Part shown: one piece after another, positions 12,566 to 23,475 of the stretch
Layout of the letters: each line of letters opens with the position of its first letter
How positions within the stretch are numbered: the first letter of the stretch is position 1
Assembly (NCBI RefSeq): GCF_019649055.1
Contig: NW_026570442.1
Span: 1 to 64,000, forward strand
Direction of reading: 5' to 3'
Origin: Paramacrobiotus metropolitanus
Lineage: Eukaryota > Tardigrada > Eutardigrada > Parachela > Macrobiotidae
Length of the DNA stretch: 64,000 bases
Position numbers and translations under genes: made by a program
The notes under the pieces: generated by a model
Seen by the model: only the letters and a program-made list of their open reading frames with translations
Databases searched by the model: none
What the model was told of the DNA's origin: nothing

Positions 12566-12701
12566 AGGTAGCGGACCTGCTAGAACAGTTCGCTACACAA
12601 GCGCTGGCGTATGTCTTCCCATCGACACCACAAACGGGTGCGAATATTGCCGTGCAAATACAACCTGGATTTGCAGTCGTCGCACCACATTGCCACAGCG
12701 A
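12566..12701 (-). CDS. Kazal-type serine protease inhibitor exon (copy 1)
   Basis: After the acceptor TTTTACAAG, the minus strand encodes an uninterrupted Kazal domain with PGCICTAIFAPVCGVDGKTY and a following C-x3-C. This matches the family pattern C-x-C-xn-PVCG-x-DG-x-TY-xn-C. Such domains bind and block serine proteases and are usually secreted. It is the only intact one of three tandem exons. No signal-peptide exon or clear donor was found, so the gene may be partly dead. Confidence 0.6.
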
Positions 12702-12724
12702 CTTGTAAAATAATTAAATAATGC

Positions 12725-13194
12725 AGGATATACGAGTACAATGCATTTATACATACTTACAAGTTACAATGTAAATTTGTACTCAAATAACCGTTATTTT
12801 AAATGGTCTTTTTTCAATAGTTTTTTTTAAATATGCAGTATGAATCGATTTCCTCAACAGAAGTTTATAATGAGCATACTAACAGTATATACATATATAC
12901 CTATATTATGGAAATCATGTACTAGACTGACAATGTAAGTTGGTCGTGCTTGTTATAAAGCATTAGTCTTGTTCAAATTGTTGTTTGCAGAAAACCACAA
13001 AGTCCAAATATCCTAAATAACTTCAAATATATATTTGAAGTTATATATCAAGTATATATATATCACCGGTTTATTTAACGGCCAGACCATGCAGACCATG
13101 CATGACCATGCAGACCTGCAGTATGATAACACTAGAGTAAATCGGAAACTAACTGGAAGAGGTGGTGACTCGTTTTCTTTTGTGGTTTTTTTAG
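12725..13194. other. AT-rich spacer, no supported gene
   Basis: It contains a TATATATTTGAAGTTATATATCA-like AT repeat near 13025-13065 and a short CATGCAGACCATGCATGACC repeat near 13085. It ends in the polypyrimidine tract and AG of the first CAD exon. Confidence 0.4.
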
Positions 13195-13699
13195 ACACCA
13201 TCACCACTGTACAATCCTCGCGGGAATCCAAAAATTCTGGCTGTTGACTGCGGACTGAAGTATAATCAACTGCGCTGTTTCCTCAAGCGCGACGCATTCG
13301 TGCAAGTTGTCCCATGGAACCACCCCATTCACAAGGAAGTGGACAACTTCGATGGACTATTCCTGAGCAACGGCCCCGGTGATCCGCACTGTGCACAACG
13401 CTCATTGCGAACCTGGCCACGTACATGCAAAACCCCCAGTGTAGACCGGTGTTTGGCATCTGTATGGGACATCAGATTTTGGCGCTGGCCGCTGGCCTGA
13501 AATCGTACCATCTCCAATAGGGCAACCGCGGACATAATCAGCCATGCGTCCACAATGGCACCGACAAGTATTACATAACCAATAAAATCACGGTTTTGCC
13601 ATCGACACCAAGGAGATTACACATCCCTGGGAAGTACTCTTCACCAACGCCAACGATGGCACTAATGAGGGGTTATTCATTCAGAGAAACCGATTTGTT

Positions 13700-14321
13700 C
13701 GTAAGTCCAGTTCACAGCATGAAAGTGACCTTTAGAGTTGATATCGGTTTAAACAAAGACCAAGGGCGCTGCCATACAAAACTGCACTCATACCGCTATA
13801 TAACAAAATTACCATGAAACTATTATTGTGCATATTCACATAATGTGCTTGCTCATTGCCCTCGAAAATAATGCAGTCTACTGGCGTAGCGTCTACGCGA
13901 GTAGACTGCACTACTGTAGAGCGGCAATGGCTTGCTGTTAGCTTTCGGGAGAGACTTCCACAAATTAAATCGGTTGGTGATTTAGGACATTCTTAACTTT
14001 ACGGTAAATTTTACGTGTAGCGCCGTTATAAAAACTTGTCGAATAATGTAAGAGCGATTCATTGGCTGCTTTCTCGAGCAAATACTTTTTGCCTGATGGC
14101 ACTGCTAATTTTACTGTGAATATTTTTTTGGCTTTTGCTGCATGTTCACGCTGTTAGCGTTTCATTGCGGATACATAGATATCTATCGATTTACACGTAC
14201 CAGATGTATACGTTCCCTGAGCCTATTTGCTGTTGTTGGACGCAATCAACATCCGTTGTTTACGCTTTCACAGCGCACGATGCCTTGTGGTGATTTAAAC
14301 TAGTAACCTTTACTGCCGTAG
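13700..14321 (+). other. CAD intron with a 37-nt perfect-type hairpin
   Basis: The intron runs from GTAAGT at 13700 to TAG at 14321. Inside, 13873-13909 (arms GCAGTCTACTGGCGTAG and CTACGCGAGTAGACTGC) forms a 17-bp stem with one mismatch and a 3-nt loop. No ORF of note. Confidence 0.6.
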
Positions 14322-14703
14322 GGTGCAGTTCCATCCTGAGCACATGGCTGGTCCCGCCGATCTAGAATGCTTGTTCGATTTATTCCTGCAGACAGTTAAA
14401 TATACAAAAAATGGCCACCCGCACAGTTTCCGGGAGCAGATCATTAGGAAGTTGCAGACTCCGCCGGCGCCCTGTCCAGTGACGGCGTTTAAGCCTAGGA
14501 AGGTGCTGGTGCTGGGCTCTGGTGGGCGGAGTATCGGACAAGCCGGAGAACTCGACTACTGTGGATCTCAGTGCATCAAGGCACTGAAAGACGAAGGCAT
14601 CACGACGGTTCTCGTCAATCCCAATATCGCCACGGTGCAGACCGCAAAAGGCATTGCTACGAAAGTGTACAACTTGCCGGTCACAGTGGACTATGTCGAA
14701 CAG

Positions 14704-16006
14704 GTGATGCAATATCTGACTGAATAATAAATGCATTTTTATACAGCAACGGACTGAATTACCAGAAATCGGTGAAGAAAAAAACTTAGAAGTAAAATTC
14801 GAATCTTCTACAGGAGCAGCTACAGTAGCTTGCTATGCACTATGAACTCTGGGTCATTTTTAATGATAATTATCGTACTACATAATTTTACCTCTCCGTC
14901 TTTCTTTTGTAAACCGTAGTGCAAAACGATACGATACGACTAATAGCATTACTATTAGTCGTGTCGTATTTTTTTATACCGTATTGTGTTCTATAAGGCT
15001 TTGCGTTGATTGAAGGATTAGTCAAGTAAATTGTGTGTGGAAATAATTGTGTTATGCGAAATATTATTGTTCAACCCTAACTCCTAATGTGCTGTAAATA
15101 ACTCAATAAATAGCCAGCTTCACTATTGTGCGTCCATTATCCATATACTGTACCGAGCAGCGCAAATGTAAGCGTAAATGTAAGCGTTCGTACAATCACC
15201 TGTTGCGCTTTTTTTGTTATGTTGTATTATTAAGTTTTCGATGATTGTATCAGTTTTATTTATATGTAATCATTTTGATGTTCGTAACCTCTGTGTGAAT
15301 AAGAAACCATACACTACAATTGTACGTACTACTCTGGAGGTGTATTATCAATAGATTCATATATCCTTACGTCCTTATTTTTTGGAATTTTATCTTCTAA
15401 ATCAAGATTGATTTTTTCAATAAGTTGATTATTTTATAAAATAGAGCTTCGCACAAACGTTCCTACCTTTATATTTAAAAAAAATCTTAAGTTTGGGAGA
15501 AGGTCTAAAAAAATTTTTAGAAGCTGTAGTACTTAGAGGTTGTTAGTACTTGTCTCACTTCATCTAGCGGCTACAGTACTGTACATTAAAAACGGGAAAA
15601 AAACCGTGAAAAGGCAAACAAAAAGAAAAACGGAAAAAAATCCGTGAAAAAGGCAAACAAAAAGAAAAACTACGGAGGCTTTCAGTTTTTATAAACTGGT
15701 CGAATTTAACCGGAAAGCTTGAAAACTGTCCGCATTTCCACATGTTTAAAATATTTTCGGATCTGGCTTCGCTGAGGTTTTATATTTGAAATATTTCTCA
15801 AAATCTTTTTTACTGCTGTACGAAGTATATTTTGCATTTCTTTCATTCTTCCATACCTCGAACACAACTGGTCGCGCGCTAGCGCGACCGATACTTGTAA
15901 TTATTATACTCTTATACAGATAGTGTAACAGTGTAATAGTAAGAAGTATGCTATTCGCAGTACGGGAGTAGTTCTCGTAATGTTTTGGGTGGGACATTTT
16001 ATTTAG
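14704..16006 (+). other. CAD intron with hairpin and short tandem repeat
   Basis: At 14929-14969 the arms ATACGATACGACTAATAG and CTATTAGTCGTGTCGTAT pair around a CATTA loop (one mismatch). At about 15590-15672 a 40-bp A-rich unit (GGCAAACAAAAAGAAAAAC) is duplicated. No gene is seen on either strand. Confidence 0.55.
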
Positions 16007-18237
16007 GTGATTAGAACGGAACGACCAGATGGAATTCCACTGAATTTCGGCGGCCAGACCGCTCTGAACTGCGGTGCCCAGCTGAAAGAGCAGGGCATTC
16101 TGGATAAGTACAGTGTGAAAGTGCTGGGCACCCCGGTGCAGGTCATCGTTTGGACGGAAGACCGAAAACTCTTTGCAGACAAACTGGCAAATATCGGCTA
16201 CCGGGTCGCACCCAGTATGGTGGCCTATTCGCTGCAGGTAGCCGTGGACGCAGCGCAGACCATCGGGTATCCAGTGTTGGTGCGCGCGGCGTATTCCCTC
16301 GGCGGTCTGCATTCGGGTTTCGCCAACAACGTCCAGGAACTGACGGAGATCGCCACGCGAGCGCTCTCGGTGTCGCCGCAATTACTTTTGGATAAATCGC
16401 TGCGTGGATGGTGAGAAGTGGAATACGAAGTCGTACGGTATGGGATATCCATGAAAATTGTATTACGGTATGTACTCTGTAAATGCATTACTATTTACTA
16501 CTCACTTCTTGAGTAACTGATTTCTAACTTTACCCTTGTGGCGCTGACGCGGTAGTCTTTAGACAAAATTTTTAAACAAAACCGAACTACTTACTACTAA
16601 ATACGTTGCGATTTTAGGCAACCAGGGTATATCTATATTAGTAGTAGAACGGTCATGGAAGTAAGAAACTTCTAAAAATGTAAACAAGCAACATAATAGA
16701 ATTAATGCATCGATAGAAACAATCGATAGAACATGTATCGATAGAAGTAATAAAAGCACCTAAAGAAGTATACATGAAGTGCTATAATAAATCATGGGCT
16801 GTCATTGTCAACAGCTGGAAGTAACCAACAATGATGAAGTAAACACAAAGAGGAATAATTACAAAGTTTCAATAGGCAGATCCTTCTTATGCGCTAAGTT
16901 CAGTAGTAAGAACGTTATTTTTATCATTTTCGAACAGGTATGCAATATGGAGAACATCGATCCGTTGGGCATCCACACCGGGGAGTCGATTGTGGTGGCG
17001 CCCAGCCAAACGCTGACCAATGCCGAATACCACCTATTGCGAACTGCGGCCATCGAGGTCATCCGGCATCTGGGTGTGGTGGCAGAGTGTAATAATCAGT
17101 ATGCCCTGAATCCGCAATCGCATGAGGTCACTTGACAGTACAGTTATTGAATTACTGGTCGCAGTGTGCAAAATGTATCTTGTTGTGTTGGCTTTTCAGT
17201 TTTATGTGATCGAAGTCAATGCGCGACTGTCGCGCAGCTCCGCCCTGGCCAGTAAAGCCACCGGGTATCCGTTGACCTACAATGCAGCCAAGCTGTCCAT
17301 TAGGCAGAGTTTGGTGGAGCTGCGCAATCCGGTGACGGGAGTAACGACGGCCTGTTTCGAGCCCAGTTTGGATTACTGTGTGGTCAAAGTGCCGCGGTGG
17401 GATTTGAGGAAGTTTCCCGGCGTCAGCACCAAGGTGACCAGCAAGTGCCTTAAATACGATGCTTTTTGCGGGCAATCGTAAATTTGTTGATTTTGTTCAG
17501 TTCATTCGTGCAGCACTAAAGAAATACATAAATATTCATTGCTACACAAATTGTTGACCATGATTAAATTTTGATGACGTTGTCTGTTACACCGCATCTT
17601 TGTTAGATCGGAAGCGCCATGAAGAGCATCGGCGAAGTGATGGCCATCGGTCGTAATTTCGAAGAAGCACTTCAGAAGGCCTTGCACATGGTCGACGAAC
17701 ACTACGCCGGCTTTGAACCATAAGTCGAGGAACTTTCTGACGATGTAAATCATTCCAGTTTTCTTTGGTAGCGACAATAAAATTAAATTTTTCTAGGAAC
17801 TGAGTAACCCCAGTGACCGAGGCATCTTCACCGTGGCCACCGCCCTGGCGGAGGTTTACACTGTGAACCGTCTGCACGAGCTGACGCGAATTGACCGCTG
17901 GTTCCTGTACCGCATGAAGAACATCATCGACTTCCGCCAAGAACTGCGCACGAAGGTGGCTCAGTCGCCCAGCCGCAATCTACTGCTGTCTGCTAAGATG
18001 CTGGGCTTCTCCGATGCCCAGATTGCTAAGCTGGTGCGTAGTACGGAGCAGATCATCCGCAATATTCGGCTGGAGATGGGTGTCCTTCCATGGGTCAAGC
18101 AGATTGATACGGTGGCCGGCGAGTGGCCGGCTTACGCCAATTACCTCTATTTGACCTTTCATTCGCAGCAGCATGACGTGGTGTTTGATGCGAAATCTTC
18201 TGCTGTGATGGTGCTCGGATCTGGTGTTTACAGATAA

Positions 18238-18537
18238 AATTACGATTTTTGAACGTTTCTTTATAAGTAGCGTCAGCTTTCTACAATTTATGGTAAATGC
18301 ACCAGTTTACCGAAAGCCTGTGAAGACTACTGGTATACTTGAACAAACATTCTTTCAAAATACAACTGCAAGCGTACCGTCAGCCAAATGAAGTTCATTC
18401 CGGATTGTGTTCTCTAGGAACGGCCGTAACATATAACCTAAAAGAGTATGCACAAATTGATTTAAAGATCTCCTCATGCACGTTTAAAAATGATAAAAAA
18501 AATTTATGGTAATTAAAATTAAAAAAAGATGTCTCAC
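18238..18537. other. no supported gene
   Basis: AT-rich sequence between the CAD remnant and the next minus-strand exon. Nothing recognisable. Confidence 0.4.
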
Positions 18538-18824
18538 CCAAAAGTGAACAAAACCGCAGAACGAATTCTTCCTTGAAGAACTTCTTCAGCAAAGGAAAAA
18601 GGTTCGACCGATCTCCGGTAAAAATTGCTGCAAAGTCGGGCAAAGAAAGAGAAGCATCCCAGTAATAATCGGAATCTTCAATGCGGCAAGGCGTAAATTC
18701 AAGCTCCTCGCTTTCATCCCCGACAAATGTGCCAACAGATTTCGGACCAAGGACGATCGTCCGTTCGTCGTCTTGAAATCGCACAGAAGTAATAATGCGC
18801 TTGTCGCGCGAATCGCCGTATTTC
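18538..18824 (-). CDS. orphan internal exon of an unidentified host gene
   Basis: The minus strand shows an acceptor (CTTTTGCCGCAG, exon from 18824) and a donor (TTTTGG|GTGAGA, exon end 18538) around a 95-codon open stretch. Its composition is acidic and globular (for example YGDSRDKRIITSVRFQDDE, then YYWDASLSLPDFAAIFTGDR). I do not recognise the domain. Its upstream exons may have been separated by the retroelement that abuts at about 18955. Confidence 0.45.
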
Positions 18825-18960
18825 CTGCGGCAAAAGTCATAAATGTAATGAAAATTTAAAATTTTATGTTAGTTAGTACTGATTGTATGCATATGTTTAG
18901 GTAATGCTAATATTGATGTATTCAGTTATCGCAAAGAAAAGTAGTTCCGGTTGAGCGCTC

Positions 18961-19707
18961 TTATAGCGCTTTTCCGGGTGGGCAATTTCTTGGCGTCTTT
19001 CGAAACTGGCATCCTTGGCAGGCGAGTATGTAATTCTTTACATCTGTACTCATTCTGTCCCAATAATATCGAAGTCTTATTGCTGACAGAGTCTTTTCAA
19101 ATCCCAAATGGCCTGCCGCTTTCTCGTCGTGTAATGCGTGGATTATCGGTCTTCGCATTGACAACGGTACCACATATGACCTTTCAAGTTTCCCATTTTT
19201 ATCCTTTACTCGGTACAATATACCGTTCCACAACTGGTAATGCACTTCAAATTTTGATCTCGTTTCAGCATCTGGTAGATGTTCCAATTCATCTATTATC
19301 ATTGCCAGATGGGGATCTTTTAACTGTTTGTTCCGCAACTGCAAGTTCGAGTCGTCTTCTTCCTCCTCATCACCTTGCAGGTTAACGATACGAACTGTTG
19401 CCGTGCTGAGTTCGTTCCAGTCCTTGATGACCTTACAAAGTGGTAGTGGTTTGTGCCTCTTCTTCATCTGTTTCGGGAATCTCAGTAGCTTAATCGGACA
19501 CTCGTTCAATGCTTGTGACACTTTGTCCGCTTCCCAAAGGTCATCTGTATTCTCCGTTGTTTCATCAAGTCCCGTGACCTTTCCATCTCGAGCTTTAGAT
19601 TTGTCTTCAAGTCCGGTGACCTTTCCATCTTGAGCTTTAGATTTGTCTTCAAGTCCGGTGACCTTTAAGTCACTCACGGTGGGCAACCAGCTTTTTACTC
19701 GGTTCAC
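18961..19707 (-). pseudogene. retroelement integrase N-terminus (zinc-binding), truncated
   Basis: The frame ends with the HHCC module: H and H in IIHALHDEKAAGHLGF, then CQGCQ, with the flanking YYWDRMSTDVKNYILAC typical of Gypsy integrases. Nothing of the DDE catalytic core follows before the host sequence. Upstream is a duplicated motif VTGLEDKSKA(Q/R)DGK. Integrase zinc modules bind the LTR ends; this fragment alone cannot act. Confidence 0.75.
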
Positions 19708-19754
19708 TTTTATTTCGTTTTCAGCCGACTCATTCGCCGTAGCTGAAGTGACCT

Positions 19755-20003
19755 TTAAGCGTTTTGCTCTCTGTTGTGCAGGAACAGCTGTCCAATTTCA
19801 ATTGCCGGTTCTTTCGTGTCGAATTCTTTCTTATAATCCTCGAAGTTTGGGATCTCATCAAATTCTTCCTCTTGACACGTTGGGCCTTCAATTGGCGCTC
19901 TTGATAATGCGTCCGCGTTGTCGCAATATTTTCCCGGTTTGTACTCGATTTTAAACTGATGACCTTGCAGTGCCATTGCCCATCTCGTCAAACGCGGATT
20001 CAT
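19755..20003 (-). pseudogene. retroelement RNase H C-terminal piece and tether
   Basis: This continues the RT-RNase H reading in a shifted frame. RWAMALQGHQFKIEYKPGK and NADALSRAP are the usual end of Gypsy RNase H domains. A stop and a frame change separate it from the main RT/RNase H frame at 20031. Confidence 0.75.
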
Positions 20004-20030
20004 TCCGACTTTATTCGTCTCTGACCTTAG

Positions 20031-20918
20031 TCAGTTGGTCAGCGCTTGATGATTCGTTCTTACAGTGAAATCCGAATAATCGATAAACGGCTTGAATTTT
20101 CTGACAGCAAATACTACCGCTAAACATTCCCATTCGGTAACACCGTAGTTTTTCTCGGCTCCATGTAAGACGCGGCTCGCGTATGCAATTGGATGTCTAT
20201 CTTGTGACAACACGGCTCCAATTCTCTCTTTGCTGGCGTCGCATTCGATAACTGTCGGTTTAGCCGGATCGAACTTTGCCAGCACCGGTCCTTCACATAA
20301 CAGTTGTTTCAAACTGTTGAATTCCTCCTCGTGCGCTTTTGTCCAATCTTTTTTTACTTGCTTAACTTGTCTCAGCAATTCGTACAAATGGCATGCCTTT
20401 TGCGCGTATCCCATTATGAACTTTCGATAGTAATTCGCTAGACCCAGGAATGACCTTAACTGCCTTTCTGTTTGGGGTCTTTTAAATTCCGAGACTGCGG
20501 TGACCTTTTCGGGGTCTATTCTGATTCCATCTTCGCTGAGTATATGAGCCAGGAATCCCATTTCTATCATTCCGAATTCGCATTTTGTTGGTTTAATTGT
20601 AAACCCTGCTTCAACCAAACTTTGTAGGACGTTCCCCATATTCTGTATAAAAATCTCCCGTCTTTCCAGCGAAGATAACGTCATCAATGTACCCGAAAAC
20701 GCAACCCTTTCTTTTTGCCTTCGAGAGTACTTTATCCATGCACAGCTGAAATGTTGCTGGTCCATTGCAGACTCCGAATGGCATTCTTTTAAATCGGAAC
20801 ATTCCGTTTTGTGTGACAAAGGTCGTCTTGTCAATTGACGCTGGATCCATTGGGATCTGCCAAAATCCACTTTGCAAGTCCATTTTCCCGTAGTATTTAT
20901 TGCCTGCACACGCATCAA
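20031..20918 (-). pseudogene. retroelement RT C-terminus and RNase H
   Basis: The frame contains the RT thumb/connection (GFTIKPTKCEFG, LRSFLGLANYYRKFI) and RNase H (VIECDASKERIGAVLSQ, YASRVLHGAEKNYGVTEWEC). It overlaps the RT frame at 20611-20918 in another reading frame, which marks a frame break near 20640-20700. These enzymes copy the element RNA into DNA. Confidence 0.8.
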
Positions 20919-21303
20919 GCAATTCGTCTGGATTCGGTAACGGATAATTATTCTTTTTCGTTAGTTTATTCAACATTATATAATTGACGCAGAATCTTGT
21001 TCCCATTGTTCCGTCGCCATTCTTTGTTCCGTCGACTGGAAAACTCCAGTCGGCATCTGATGGCTCGATTACATCTTGCGCCAGCATCTCTTTAATGTGC
21101 TTCATTATGAACTCGCGGCCTGTCCAACTCGTTCTGGCCGGGTTACATTTTACTGGTCTTGCGTCTCCCGTATCAATCACATGGGTGATTCCTTTTACAT
21201 CGCCGTACGGTTTCTTGGAAGTCGGTAAGACTTTCCAAAATTCCCAGAACGCGTTGTACACATCATTCTTTTGTTCTTCCGTAAGGTCAGGTCCCAACTT
21301 CAA
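20611..21303 (-). pseudogene. retroelement reverse transcriptase (palm/fingers)
   Basis: Gypsy-type RT motifs are seen: RTSWTGREFIMKHIKEML, CVNYIMLNKLTKKNNYPLP, MDLQSGFWQIPMD, FRFKRMPFGVCNGPATFQ and the catalytic YIDD. The frame is uninterrupted for 230 codons. It is also nearly free of the AAGGTCA motif, unlike the rest of the element. Confidence 0.85.
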
Positions 21304-21442
21304 GTTTCGAATTATCTTTCAACTCTGCTTTCGTTACATCGTCCACTTCGGGATCGTCAAACACGTTCTTCACTGTGCCGGCGTTGACCTTTACGCTTTC
21401 CATGTGTTCATAGGGCTCCACATAACCCAAAAGTTGATTCTT

Positions 21443-22300
21443 TTAAACTGTCAAATACTTATGACTGTGATTTGCAATCACCAATTCGAAATGTTTCCTG
21501 TTTGTGTCCGTCACGCCTGCCAATGGTTGTACATCGGACTCAGCCTGTATAATTGGGGTGAACATCAACTTTGTTTGGACCGGCGCGTATCTTCCCATCT
21601 TGACCTTTACGCGCGAGCAGACTGACGGTTTTAGCTTTATCCGTTGGTCACTATAGACTCTAATCACGTCTTTTGACAGGCTTGTTCGTTGAACTTTTAT
21701 TCTTCTGACTTTAATATCTTTTTCTTTCTCTTCATCAACTTCATCGTCTCCATCCAAGTCCAGCAAGTCTTCCTGTTCCGAAAGGTCATTCACGCCTGAC
21801 TCTCCCGAAGTAGTCGAGTTATCGCTTGAACTCGTCCACTCTGAGTCTGAATTACTGCTCTCGCATTCTTGTGCGGTAACTTGACCTTTATCAGTCTTTT
21901 CGAGTGGGCGTTCATCAACTCCTTCGTCCTCGGATGAAAGGTCACTTTCGTTTTCCCGCGAATCGCTAAGTTTTTTCACTTTCGGATTTTTGAGCAGAGG
22001 TTTGCCCGTTTCCTTTGTCCCTCTTCCGTTTCCTGCGGCGATTCTCGGGTGACTCCTTGCTACCCGGATTCTCGTTAATGACCTTTCTGTCGAGTCTGAG
22101 TTCGACCTTCCTGTGTTACGATTTGCCTTTTCCAACTCGTCAATTTCTTCGAGGCTCAACAATGACCTTTTAGTCCCTTCATTTTTTCCGGATGACCTTT
22201 CGTCAGGTTTTGCCTCAGATACTGTTTTTTGCTGTTCCTTCGATATCCTTTCAACTTCCTCTTTGAACTTTTTCCACATTTCTCCTCTATCTGTTAACAT
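21443..22300 (-). CDS. retroelement linker ORF, acidic and Ser-rich
   Basis: An open 285-codon stretch between protease and RT. It is rich in Asp, Glu, Ser and Lys (for example SSNSDSEWTSSSDNSTTSGE, DLDGDDEVDEEKEKD). No domain is recognised; it probably belongs to the linker part of Pol or an accessory protein. It contains several copies of the AGGTCA motif in different codon frames. Confidence 0.5.
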   Translation of the reverse strand: MLTDRGEMWKKFKEEVERISKEQQKTVSEAKPDERSSGKNEGTKRSLLSLEEIDELEKANRNTGRSNSDSTERSLTRIRVARSHPRIAAGNGRGTKETGKPLLKNPKVKKLSDSRENESDLSSEDEGVDERPLEKTDKGQVTAQECESSNSDSEWTSSSDNSTTSGESGVNDLSEQEDLLDLDGDDEVDEEKEKDIKVRRIKVQRTSLSKDVIRVYSDQRIKLKPSVCSRVKVKMGRYAPVQTKLMFTPIIQAESDVQPLAGVTDTNRKHFELVIANHSHKYLTV

Positions 22301-22494
22301 CTGTGCAATGTTAAAACTGACGTGTGTGATTTTTCTGTTTCGTTCGTTCCTCCTTCAGCTATCTCTTCAGCTGTTTCCTCCTTCTCTGCTTCTTTTACAG
22401 TCTTTTTATCGGCCTCGTCCTGTTGGACCGTTTCATAGCCTTTAGGTCGTTTGGGACCAACAAAGACGCAATCTGCCATCAATTCCTCGGTAAC

Positions 22495-23475
22495 TCAGTC
22501 GTCACTTGGAATCGTTTCGTACATGCACCACGTATCACCACCTCCTTTTGGGTAATCAACTCCATCTGGGTCTGGTGCAAAGGTCACTTTTTTCTTTTGC
22601 ATCAAACCCGGTAACCTTCTTTTCCGGGTTACTTGTAATTCTCGCATCTCTTTTACATCAAATCTGGGGATTTCCTCTTCAAATTTATTCCAGTATGTTT
22701 CAAATGCTTCTTCGTTCCCCTCTTTTAACGCATCGTAGTATACTTGGAGCGATTCGTAGACAGGTGTGCCAAGTCCTGCCGGGAAAATGACCGTTCTCCC
22801 TTCGCCTTTATACATGTGGTTCACACGGAAGTCCCAAAAGAGATCGACTCTTGCTTCTTCCCACATTTCTCCTTCTTCGTTCATCTCTTCTGTCTCTCTT
22901 TCGAATCTCCGTTCTGTTACTACCGGGTCGAGAGGATCCTGGATTCCTTTCTCGACACGTTGTAGCCAGTGGTTCAGCCATTTTCCTCTTCCGGTAATAA
23001 AGTTTTTGACGCATGACAACCAAGTCCGGTATCTATTACAGTGATACCGTTCAATGTGCGGTTTCCACATTTCATTTGTCCGCATTATACTTTTAACTTC
23101 CTTTCGGACATGACCTTTAAGGTCTGCTATTGCGGCGTTACATTTCGGCCATTCCGAAAGGTCATCTTGAGAGGCATTCTCGCGACATTCAGCACACTCC
23201 CATTGAGGCTGTACTCTGCACGGATCCTCATAGTAACCGTGGTGACAACTCCCGGCTCGTTCTTCTGGAGTTAATGTCCTTTGACTTGTTTGCGGGTTAA
23301 CACCTTCCTGTGCTGTGGCATCTTGTTCGCATTCGATTGTAGTCGCGCTTTTGTCCTCGGAGGATATTTCGATGATCTCTGGTTCTTTTTCTGTTCTGTG
23401 ACCTTTTAACTGCTCAAGCGCCTTGTTGCGGATTTCACTCGTAAACATCTGCTCCTCTTCGGCTATTCGTTTCAA
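22495..23475 (-). CDS. retroelement ORF, unknown, Cys- and Trp-containing
   Basis: 326 open codons with a globular-looking part (YEDPCRVQPQWECAECREN, NRYRTWLSCVKNFITGRGKW) and a repeated ERRFERETEE-type acidic/basic mix. No family recognised. It lies between the protease-side linker and the RT-side linker of the element. Confidence 0.45.
   Translation of the reverse strand: MKRIAEEEQMFTSEIRNKALEQLKGHRTEKEPEIIEISSEDKSATTIECEQDATAQEGVNPQTSQRTLTPEERAGSCHHGYYEDPCRVQPQWECAECRENASQDDLSEWPKCNAAIADLKGHVRKEVKSIMRTNEMWKPHIERYHCNRYRTWLSCVKNFITGRGKWLNHWLQRVEKGIQDPLDPVVTERRFERETEEMNEEGEMWEEARVDLFWDFRVNHMYKGEGRTVIFPAGLGTPVYESLQVYYDALKEGNEEAFETYWNKFEEEIPRFDVKEMRELQVTRKRRLPGLMQKKKVTFAPDPDGVDYPKGGGDTWCMYETIPSDD

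Larger units (their letters stand above)
13195..18237 (+). pseudogene. CAD: decaying CAD copy: glutaminase plus first carbamoyl-phosphate synthetase half
   Basis: Exon remnants at 13195-13699, 14322-14703, 16007-16438, 16938-17126, 17200-17433, 17607-17722 and 17797-18234 translate to the animal CAD order. The glutaminase follows [18 protein letters not shown] and the active-site Cys in FGICMGHQ; then QFHPEH; then the CPSase N-half ([62 protein letters not shown]); then the start of the second half (VLGSGVYR). Damage: a frame break near 13390, TAG at 13518 in GNRGHN context, another frame break near 13590, TGA at 16412, loss of the donor after 17722 and loss of the donor at the 3-prime end. 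Dihydroorotase and aspartate transcarbamylase parts are absent. CAD is essential, so a functional copy should exist elsewhere. Confidence 0.85.
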
